The position numbers were made by a program, and so were the translations under genes. This document shows, one piece after another, positions 8,240 through 14,625 of a stretch of 19,602 bases of DNA. This stretch comes from DATKEG01 sp035544515 (GTDB lineage Bacteria > Acidobacteriota > Vicinamibacteria > Fen-336): contig DATKEG010000213.1 of the NCBI GenBank assembly GCA_035544515.1, forward strand, positions 1 to 19,602. Reading direction: 5' to 3'. Positions within the stretch are counted from its first letter, which is position 1. Each line of letters opens with the position of its first letter. The notes below the pieces were generated by a model. That model made no database searches. It saw only the letters and a list, made by a program, of their open reading frames with translations, and was not told where the DNA came from.

Positions 8240-9883
8240 CTAGGCGGTGGCGAGCTGGACCACGCTGTACGAGCGCGGGGGCAGCTTGAACGTCATCGAG
8301 GCCGCCGGACGCGGCGTCTCCAGCGGACGGGGAACCACCAGCCGCGGCTGCTCGAACGTGTTGGCGGCCTTGAGGTCCGTGCCGGTCAGCGTCTCGCCGG
8401 CGAGCACGCGCGCGGGCGTGAGGTCGCGACAGTCCAGGGTGAGGTCGCGCTCGTTCTGGAGGTCGCGGTTGAGCATGAAGAGGCAGAGCTGGCCGTTGCG
8501 CGGATCGAGGGTGGCCGTGACGTCCAGGTAGGGCACCTGGTCGTCGCGCGCGAAGTCGGGGCGCAGTCCCTGGGCCTTGATCGGGTACGTCTCGGACTCC
8601 ACGCGCAGGTCGAGCACGCGCCCGTGCGCGTACTGGAGCGCCCAGGCGTAGGGGTAGTAGATCGTCTGCCGCAGGACCGAGGTGGCATTGGTCATGAGCG
8701 GCGCGATGACGTTGACGATCTGGGCCAGGCAGCCCACGCGCGTACGCTCGGACTGGCGCAGCAGCGAATTGAGGAACCCGCCCACGAGCAGCGCGTCCTC
8801 CAGGTTGTAGACCTCCTCCAGCAGGGGAGGAGCGAACTTCCGCTGGCCGTTGGCGAACAGGCCGCCCCGCGCCCGGTACCACACGTTCCACTCGTCGAAG
8901 GAGAGCCACAGGCGCTTGGGCGACTTGCGCACGCCCTGAACGTAGTCGCACACCGCGGCGATCTCCTGGATCTGGCGCTCCATGTCCAGGTTCATGGCCA
9001 GGTAGCGGGTGCTGTCGTTGCCGGTGAGCTGCGGCGTGTTGCCGTAGTAGTTGTGCAGCGAGATCCCGTCCACCTGGTCGTAGCACTCCTCGAGCACCTC
9101 GCGGTCCCACACCAGGTAGGTGGGCAGGATCGTGTTGCTCGATCCGCAGGCGATGAGCTGCAGGCCGGGATCGATCACGCGGATCTGGCGCGCGGAGTCG
9201 CGCGCCTTGCGGCCGTACTCGCGCGCGGGCATGTGTCCCATCTGCCAGGGACCGTCCATCTCGTTCCCCAGGCACCAGGTGCGGACGTTGTGCGGCTGCT
9301 CGTAGCCGTGCTCCCGGCGCAGGTCGCTCCACTTCGTGCCCTTGTCCACGTTGCAGTACTCGACCCAGGCCACCGCCTGCTCGGGCGTGCCCGTGCCCAG
9401 GTTGAAGCCGAAGAGCGGCTCCGTGCCCACGAGCTTGCACCACTCGACGAACTCGTTCGTCCCGAACTGGTTCGTCTCGAGCGAGTTCCACGCGCGCTCG
9501 AGGACCGTGGGACGCTTGTCCTTGGGGCCCACCCCGTCGAGCCAGTTGTAGCCGGAGACGAAGTTGCCGCCGGGGTAGCGCATGATGGGCACGCCCATCC
9601 CCTTCACCTCCGCGGCCACGTCCTGGCGGAAGCCCCTGGCATCGGCCAGCGGCGAGCCGGGCTCGTAGACGCCGGTGTAGATGGCGCGCCCGAGGTGCTC
9701 CAGGAACGCACCGAGCAGCCGGCGGTCCATGTCCGCGCGGTAGCGGTCGCGCAGGAGGAACGCGCGCGCGGGACCGCGCGTCTGCGCGTAGCCGAAGCCG
9801 GGCAGCCAGGAGCCGGCGGCCAGGGCGGCGCTGGAACGGCAGAGGACGGCCAGGAAGGCGCGGCGATCGGTCGCGTGATTCAT
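8240..9883 (-). CDS. GH51 alpha-L-arabinofuranosidase, AbfA-type, with Tat-like leader
   Basis: Predicted 547-residue alpha-N-arabinofuranosidase. Its core matches the classic intracellular Bacillus AbfA type: LGAFLEHLGRAIYTGVYEPG, VPIMRYPGGNFVSGYNW, the acid/base Glu208 in TWCLGNEMDGPW, and the nucleophile Glu331 in LWLSFDEWNVWY. The C-terminal sandwich ends in KLPPRSYSVVQL. Unlike the usual cytoplasmic forms, it begins MNHATDRRAFLAVLCRSSAA, a Tat-like twin-arginine leader continuing to about GYAQ, so this copy is probably exported. I chose the ATG at 9883 because it places the RR motif near the N-terminus. An in-frame ATG at 9904 would add seven residues; neither has a clear Shine-Dalgarno. 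It is the first gene of the minus-strand glycosidase run and diverges from the GH39 gene across 79 bp. Confidence 0.94.
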   Translation of the reverse strand: MNHATDRRAFLAVLCRSSAALAAGSWLPGFGYAQTRGPARAFLLRDRYRADMDRRLLGAFLEHLGRAIYTGVYEPGSPLADARGFRQDVAAEVKGMGVPIMRYPGGNFVSGYNWLDGVGPKDKRPTVLERAWNSLETNQFGTNEFVEWCKLVGTEPLFGFNLGTGTPEQAVAWVEYCNVDKGTKWSDLRREHGYEQPHNVRTWCLGNEMDGPWQMGHMPAREYGRKARDSARQIRVIDPGLQLIACGSSNTILPTYLVWDREVLEECYDQVDGISLHNYYGNTPQLTGNDSTRYLAMNLDMERQIQEIAAVCDYVQGVRKSPKRLWLSFDEWNVWYRARGGLFANGQRKFAPPLLEEVYNLEDALLVGGFLNSLLRQSERTRVGCLAQIVNVIAPLMTNATSVLRQTIYYPYAWALQYAHGRVLDLRVESETYPIKAQGLRPDFARDDQVPYLDVTATLDPRNGQLCLFMLNRDLQNERDLTLDCRDLTPARVLAGETLTGTDLKAANTFEQPRLVVPRPLETPRPAASMTFKLPPRSYSVVQLATA

Positions 9884-9962
9884 GGTTGTGGGAGCATAGC
9901 TCATATGGTATGACGATTGGAACATCTCACTTACGTTCGCCGCGGCTTTCGGGAGGCCATTT
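9884..9962. promoter_or_regulatory. Divergent promoter region between GH51 and GH39 genes
   Basis: This 79-bp spacer must carry the signals for the leftward glycosidase operon and the rightward GH39 gene. It is visibly more AT-rich than its surroundings. A weak plus-strand sigma-70-like pair is TTGTGG (9886-9891) and TATGAC (9909-9914) with a 17-bp spacer. A perfect short inverted repeat, TCATA-TGG-TATGA (9901-9913), overlaps that -10 and could be an operator. GGGAGG ahead of the GTG at 9963 is a good Shine-Dalgarno for GH39. The promoter and operator assignments are inference. Confidence 0.5.
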
Positions 9963-11648
9963 GTGACCGCTCGCCGACTGTTCCTCGTGTGCCTGCTCGT
10001 GCCGGTGATGGTGGGCCGGGGGCCCGCGCTGCGCTCGGCGCCGCCCGAGCGCTTCCCCGTGACCATTCAGGTCGACGCCGGCCGGCCCGGCGCCGACCTC
10101 GCGCCGATCTGGCGCTTCTTCGGCGCGGACGAGCCCAACTACGCCACGATGAAGGACGGCCGCAAGCTGCTCGGCCAGCTCGGGCAGCTGGGCCCGCACC
10201 CGGTCTACTTCCGGACGCACAACCTGCTCAACACCGGCGATGGCACGCCCGCCCTGAAGTGGGGCAGCACGAACGCCTACACGGAGGACGCGCAGGGCCG
10301 GCCCACCTACGACTGGACGGTCCTGGACCGCATCTTCGACACCTACCGCGACCGGGGCGTGAAACCCTACGCCCAGATCGGGTTCATGCCGCAGGCCCTC
10401 TCCGTGAAGCCCGAACCCTACCAGCACGAGTGGCGGCCGGGGCTGCCCTACAACGACGTGTACACGGGCTGGGCGCACCCGCCCAAGGACTACGGCAAGT
10501 GGGCCGAGCTGGTGCACCAGTGGGTCAGACACGCCGTGGACCGGTACGGCGCGGCCGAGGTCGAGCAGTGGTACTGGGAGGTCTGGAACGAGCCCAACAT
10601 CCCCTACTGGCAGGGGACGGCGGAGGAGTTCCGCAAGCTGCACGACTACGCGATCGACGCCGTGCGGCGCGCGCTGCCGGCAGCGCGGGTGGGCGGCCCG
10701 GACACGGCGGGCGGCGGAGGCCAGTTCCTGCGCGACTTCCTCGAACACTGCCTGCGCGGCACGAACCACGCCACCGGGAAGAAGGGCACGCCGCTCGACT
10801 TCATCGCCTTCCACGCCAAGGGGGCGCCGCGGTACGTGGACGGCCACGTGCAGATGGGGATCGCCCGCCACCTGCAGACGATCGACGGCGCCATGGCCAT
10901 CGTCGCCTCGTTCCCCGAGCTGAAGCAGACGCCGATCGTGATCGGCGAGTCCGACCCCGAAGGCTGCGCGGCCTGCCAGGGCCCGCAGCTCGGCTACCGC
11001 AACGGCACCATGTACTCGAGCTACACCGCGGCCAGCTTCGCCCGCAAACACGACCTGGCGGCCAGGCACGGCGTGAACCTGGAGGGCGCCTTGACCTGGG
11101 CCTTCGAGTTCGAGGACCAGCCCTACTTCGCCGGCTTCCGGGCGCTGGCCAGCAACGGCATCGAGCTGCCGGTGCTGAACGTCTTCCGCATGTTCGGGAA
11201 GATGGGCGGGCGGCGCCTTCCGGTGCGGAGCACGGGCGATGCGGGGCTGGAGGCGATTCTCGAGGACGGTGTGCGCGGGACGCCGGACGTGTCGGCCCTG
11301 GGCAGCCTCGACGGACGCAAGCTCTCCGTGATGGCCTGGCACTACCACGACGACGACGTGCCCGGGCCGGACGCCGCCGTGGAGCTGCTCGTGAGCGGCC
11401 TACCGGCGGAGGGCGAGGCGCGTCTGGTCCACTACCGCATCGACGAGGGCCACAGCAACTCGTACGCGCTCTGGAAGAGGATGGGCTCGCCGATCGCGCC
11501 CGACGCCAACCAGTACGCACAGCTGCTGGCCGCCGCCCAGCTCGCGCGCATGGTGGCCCCGGCCACGGTCAGCCTGACGAACGGCCGGGCGTCGCTGCGT
11601 TTCGCGCTGCCCCGCCAGGCGGTCTCGCTCGTGGTGCTGGAGTGGTGA
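9963..11648 (+). CDS. GH39-family glycoside hydrolase (beta-xylosidase-like)
   Basis: Predicted exported retaining glycosidase of 561 residues. The GTG start has a GGGAGG site 6 nt upstream and opens a signal peptide (MTARRLFLVCLLVPVMVG). The TIM barrel begins near residue 30 (FPVTIQVDAG, IWRFFGADEPNY). It contains the acid/base Glu210 in YWEVWNEPNIPYW and the nucleophile Glu329 in PIVIGESDPEG. The spacing of 119 residues matches the GH39 beta-xylosidases, where it is 118. A C-terminal beta domain ends in QAVSLVVLEW. GH39 also includes alpha-L-iduronidases and beta-galactosidases; with arabinofuranosidases next door, a xylosidase or arabino-related activity is the likeliest, but that is inference. 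It diverges from the GH51 operon and converges on the dehydrogenase gene with 6 bp between stop codons. Confidence 0.92.
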   Translation: MTARRLFLVCLLVPVMVGRGPALRSAPPERFPVTIQVDAGRPGADLAPIWRFFGADEPNYATMKDGRKLLGQLGQLGPHPVYFRTHNLLNTGDGTPALKWGSTNAYTEDAQGRPTYDWTVLDRIFDTYRDRGVKPYAQIGFMPQALSVKPEPYQHEWRPGLPYNDVYTGWAHPPKDYGKWAELVHQWVRHAVDRYGAAEVEQWYWEVWNEPNIPYWQGTAEEFRKLHDYAIDAVRRALPAARVGGPDTAGGGGQFLRDFLEHCLRGTNHATGKKGTPLDFIAFHAKGAPRYVDGHVQMGIARHLQTIDGAMAIVASFPELKQTPIVIGESDPEGCAACQGPQLGYRNGTMYSSYTAASFARKHDLAARHGVNLEGALTWAFEFEDQPYFAGFRALASNGIELPVLNVFRMFGKMGGRRLPVRSTGDAGLEAILEDGVRGTPDVSALGSLDGRKLSVMAWHYHDDDVPGPDAAVELLVSGLPAEGEARLVHYRIDEGHSNSYALWKRMGSPIAPDANQYAQLLAAAQLARMVAPATVSLTNGRASLRFALPRQAVSLVVLEW

Positions 11649-11650
11649 CC

Positions 11651-11664
11651 GCGCCTACGGGCGC
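11651..11664 (+). terminator. Short GC hairpin with UACG loop at a convergent gene end
   Basis: GCGCC-TACG-GGCGC is a perfect five-pair stem closed by C-G around a UNCG-class tetraloop, starting 2 nt after the GH39 stop codon and reaching into the last codons of the opposing dehydrogenase gene. There is no T-run after it, so it is at most a weak intrinsic terminator or an RNA 3'-end stabiliser. Confidence 0.35.
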
Positions 11665-12683
11665 AGGATGACCTTGACCACCGGCTCCTTGCGCGTGGAC
11701 AGCAGGTCGAACGCCTGCGCGAAGTCCGCCAAGGGAAAGCGGTGGGTGATGAGCGGCCGGACCTCCACGCGGCCGCTCTCGATGAGCGTGAGCGCCTCGG
11801 CGTAGTCCCGGCTGGCGTAGGCGAACACGCCGTGCACGTGGAGCTCCTTGAGCGCGAAGACGTCGCCGTCCAGGAGCGGGCGCCTCCCGCCGCCGGCGAT
11901 GCCCATCAAGGCCACCACCCCGCCGCGGCGCGCCAGCTCCAGGGACAGGGGCACGGCGCTCTCGTGGCCGACCGCCTCCAGCACGACGTCCGCGCCGCGC
12001 CCGCCGGTGAGCGCGCGAACGCGGGGCACGGGGTGCTCGTCGATGGTCACGTAGTCGGTGGCACCCACCTGGCGCGCGATCGTCTCGTTCGTCCGGCTCC
12101 GCGTGACCACCACGGTGCGCGCCGGCTGCCACTGCTGCACGCAGGCGACCGCGAGCAGGCTCAGCGTCCCCGAGCCCAGCACCGCCACCGTGTCTCCCGG
12201 CTGAACCGTGGCCAGCCGGAGCGCGTGGACCACGCAGGCGAAGGGCTCGCTCAGGGCGGCGGCCTCGAAGGAGAGCGCGTCCGAGAAGGGATGCGCGAGG
12301 TCCGCGCGCGCGGCCACGTATTCGGCGAAGCCCCCGGGCCTCGTGAAGCCGTGCTCGTCGTACGTCGCGCAGAGGTTCGTCTCCCCACGCCGGCACCAGG
12401 GACACGTCCCGCAGAAGTTGTGCCCTTCCACGGCCACGCGCTGTCCGACCTTCAGCCCCTGGACGCCCGGCCCGAGCTCTTCCACGGTGCCGCACCACTC
12501 GTGCCCCGGGATCACCGGGTACTTGACGTACGCCTCCGGCCGCGTCCCCTTCCAGATCTCGACGTCGCTCATGCAGATGCCGGCCGCGCCCACGCGCACG
12601 AGGACCTGTCCCTCCGCGGCCCGCGGACGACCTTCGTCCTGGAAGGACGCATGGTGTGGCGTGCTGATGACGACGGCCTTCAT
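11655..12683 (-). CDS. Zinc-dependent MDR-family alcohol/polyol/sugar dehydrogenase
   Basis: Predicted cytoplasmic NAD(P)-dependent medium-chain dehydrogenase of 342 residues. The catalytic zinc ligands are Cys37 (GICMSD), His61-Glu62 (GHEW) and perhaps Glu146 (LSEPF). The structural zinc site is Cys91, 94, 97 and 105 (CGTCPWCRRGETNLC). The Rossmann segment is VAVLGSGTLSLLAV, where the third position of the usual GxGxxG is Ser175. The C-terminal part shows ADVVLEAVGH. The family includes sorbitol, threonine, galactitol-phosphate and sugar 1-dehydrogenases. Beside arabinose-releasing enzymes, a role in oxidising a released pentose or its polyol is a reasonable guess, not shown. There is no signal peptide, unlike its neighbours. 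The start MKAVVIS is the family-typical one; GAGG lies about 10 nt upstream, and an in-frame ATG at 12752 would add 23 unlikely residues. Confidence 0.92.
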   Translation of the reverse strand: MKAVVISTPHHASFQDEGRPRAAEGQVLVRVGAAGICMSDVEIWKGTRPEAYVKYPVIPGHEWCGTVEELGPGVQGLKVGQRVAVEGHNFCGTCPWCRRGETNLCATYDEHGFTRPGGFAEYVAARADLAHPFSDALSFEAAALSEPFACVVHALRLATVQPGDTVAVLGSGTLSLLAVACVQQWQPARTVVVTRSRTNETIARQVGATDYVTIDEHPVPRVRALTGGRGADVVLEAVGHESAVPLSLELARRGGVVALMGIAGGGRRPLLDGDVFALKELHVHGVFAYASRDYAEALTLIESGRVEVRPLITHRFPLADFAQAFDLLSTRKEPVVKVILRP

Positions 12684-12703
12684 GGCGCTGGCGCCTCGCG
12701 GTC

Positions 12704-12719
12704 GCCCGTATATGCGGGC
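12704..12719. promoter_or_regulatory. 16-bp near-palindrome upstream of the dehydrogenase start
   Basis: GCCCG-TATATG-CGGGC has perfect five-base arms and an AT-rich, nearly palindromic centre. It sits 20 bp ahead of the dehydrogenase ATG. The size and symmetry suit a dimeric repressor operator, or a -10-like element (TATACG on the minus strand). No matching -35 is obvious and no second copy was noticed in this window. Confidence 0.35.
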
Positions 12720-12845
12720 CGACGCCCCGCGGCGGTGGCACAGTTCGGCCATGACGCTGCTCCTGGACGTGACCCTCCTGGTGGCCGCGCCCTAGAGCGT
12801 CCGTGGTGCGTGCTCTCGATCGCAGAGACCGCTGCCGCGCCGGGA

Positions 12846-14570
12846 CTACCGTCTGATCCCAGCGCCCTCGACCACCGTGACATAGCGGTCCACCGGCACG
12901 TCGGTGAGGCGCTCCACCGCGCCGCTCGGCTGCGGCCACTTGATCTCGAGCCAGTCCAGCTTCGTCGCCGCGCCCAGGCCGAGCACCTCGCGGGGGTCGT
13001 GCGACGAGAGGTAGCTCCCGCCGCCGGTCTTGAAACGCGAGCGCTTGACCCCACCGGCCGACCACGTGATGAGCGCGCCGATCGCGTCGCGGTTGCACTT
13101 CGTCCCCTGCAGCCGCAGCCCCACCCAGTGGTTGCCCGCCCCGGCGTGGTTGCGCAGGAGGACGGGGGCCTCGCCGTTGTTTCCGACGAGCACGTCGAGC
13201 TTCCCGTCGTTGTCGAAGTCGCCGACGGCCATGCCCCGGGCGGGGAACGACTTCTCGAACACGGGCCCGGCCTGATGGCTGATGTTGCGCAGGCGCGTGC
13301 CGTCGCCCCGAAAGAGAAGGAGCGGCTCCTTGTACCTCACCTGCGTCGCGTACTGGTCCACCTGGTCGTCGGGGTGTCCGTTGGCCAGGAAGAGGTCCAG
13401 GTGCCCGTCGTTGTCGAAGTCGAAGAAGCGCAGGCCCCAGCCGCTCATGAGCCGCGTGGCCTGGGCGACCTCGTTGGCATGGGCGACGTCCGAAAACGAC
13501 TCGTCGCCGTTGTTGCGGTAGAGCGAGAACATCTCCTGGTCCACGTTGGCCACGAACAGGTCCTGCCAGCCGTCCTGGTTGAAGTCTCCGGCGTCCACGC
13601 CCATGCCCGACCGCGGCTGGCCGTTCGCCCCGAATCCGACCTCGGAGGGCAGCCCGATCTCCTCCCACTTCCCCTGGCCGCGGTTGGCGAAGAGGAAGTT
13701 CTGCACGGTGTCGTTGGCCACGAACAGGTCCAGGCGGCCGTCGTTGTTGATGTCCGTGGCCACCACGCCCAGCGCCTTGCCCAGCGCGCGGCGGATGTCG
13801 GTGCCGGCGCTCACCTCCGTGAACGTCCCGTTGCCGTTGTTGTGGAAGAGCAGGCTTGGCGTGGGCTTGAAGATCCGCGGGATGCAGTAGTAGCGCCGGC
13901 CGAGCTTGTTGTCGCCGCAGAAGACGTGTTTACCCAGGCCGAACTCCACGAAGCTGCACAGGAACAGGTCCAGCCGCCCGTCGTTGTCGTAGTCGAACCA
14001 GGCGCCGCTCGTCGTCCAGCCCGGTGCGGCCACGCCCGCCTTCTCCGTGACGTCGGTGAAGGTGCCGTCCCCGTTGTTGTGGTACAGGATGCAGCGGCCG
14101 TACGCCGTCACCAGGATGTCGGGATAGCCGTCGTTGTCGTAGTCGCCCACGACGGCTCCCATCCCGAAGGTGCCGCCGGCCACGCCCGCCTTGTCCGTCA
14201 CGTCGGTGAACGTGCCGTCGCGGTTGTTCTTGTAGAGCGCGTTCTTCGGCGGCTTGTCGGGCTTGTAGAAGTCGCTCGTGCCGCTGTTGACCATGTAGAC
14301 GTCCATCCAGCCGTCGTTGTCGTAGTCGAAAAAGGCGACGCCCGGCCCCATGGTCTCGGGCAGGTAGCGCTCGGGCGACATGGCGTTCTCGTGGACCCAG
14401 GTCAGGCCGCTCTTCGAGGACGGCACTTCCTCGAACAGCGGGGCGGCGGCGGGCGCGGCCCAGAGGCGCCCGGCCTGCCGCGGCGCGAACAAGCCGTGGA
14501 GGGTCGCCGCTCCGGCCATCTCGAGCAGCCTGCGGCGCGACACGGTCGTCGGGGGAGTCTTGACGCGCAT
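12846..14570 (-). CDS. CRTAC1-family protein: Tat leader, seven FG-GAP/VCBS repeats, ASPIC/UnbV domain
   Basis: Exported 574-residue beta-propeller-type protein of unknown function. MRVKTPPTTVSRRRLLEMAG is a Tat-like leader (SRRRLLE), with a likely end near LWAAPA. Seven FG-GAP/VCBS calcium-loop repeats follow, recognisable by FDYDNDGWMD, GDYDNDGYPD, FDYDNDGRLD, TDINNDGRLD, GDFNQDGWQD, FDFDNDGHLD and GDFDNDGKLD. Several are preceded by the NGDGTFTDVTEKAGV-type strand. Residues about 475-574 match the ASPIC/UnbV domain (NHWVGLRLQGTKCNRDAIGA, WLEIKWP). Proteins of this layout are common in Acidobacteriota, Planctomycetota and Bacteroidota and resemble human CRTAC1. They are thought to bind Ca2+ and to act in surface adhesion or substrate contact, but no reaction is established. 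The start codon touches the 5' end of the opposing Sde182-like gene. No strong Shine-Dalgarno is seen. Confidence 0.92.
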   Translation of the reverse strand: MRVKTPPTTVSRRRLLEMAGAATLHGLFAPRQAGRLWAAPAAAPLFEEVPSSKSGLTWVHENAMSPERYLPETMGPGVAFFDYDNDGWMDVYMVNSGTSDFYKPDKPPKNALYKNNRDGTFTDVTDKAGVAGGTFGMGAVVGDYDNDGYPDILVTAYGRCILYHNNGDGTFTDVTEKAGVAAPGWTTSGAWFDYDNDGRLDLFLCSFVEFGLGKHVFCGDNKLGRRYYCIPRIFKPTPSLLFHNNGNGTFTEVSAGTDIRRALGKALGVVATDINNDGRLDLFVANDTVQNFLFANRGQGKWEEIGLPSEVGFGANGQPRSGMGVDAGDFNQDGWQDLFVANVDQEMFSLYRNNGDESFSDVAHANEVAQATRLMSGWGLRFFDFDNDGHLDLFLANGHPDDQVDQYATQVRYKEPLLLFRGDGTRLRNISHQAGPVFEKSFPARGMAVGDFDNDGKLDVLVGNNGEAPVLLRNHAGAGNHWVGLRLQGTKCNRDAIGALITWSAGGVKRSRFKTGGGSYLSSHDPREVLGLGAATKLDWLEIKWPQPSGAVERLTDVPVDRYVTVVEGAGIRR

Positions 14571-14625
14571 GGAAGATGCTGCCGCCGCTCTGGCCCGCGG
14601 CGAAGGGGAAAGACTACCATGTCGC
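14571..14625. promoter_or_regulatory. Very short divergent spacer between CRTAC1-type and Sde182-like genes
   Basis: With the chosen starts only 55 bp separate two divergent genes, so their promoters must overlap or lie partly inside coding sequence. No convincing -35/-10 pair is visible. GAAGGGGAA (14602-14610) is a purine-rich ribosome-site-like stretch on the plus strand, but it is about 15 nt from the GTG at 14626. Confidence 0.25.

Noticed and set aside
1569..9491. A 2640-codon stop-free minus-strand frame running through four genes
   Set aside because: Only its end (1569-3575) is the real GH51 gene. The rest is an Arg/Ala/Pro-rich shadow of the GH2 and two other GH51 genes, which have clear motifs in their own frames. 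Long open shadows are expected at this GC content.
6740..9913. A 1057-codon plus-strand frame antisense to the GH51 genes
   Set aside because: It has no recognisable domain and a low-complexity Val/Arg/Ala/Gly composition, and it lies exactly opposite catalytic motifs on the minus strand. It is a GC-driven shadow.
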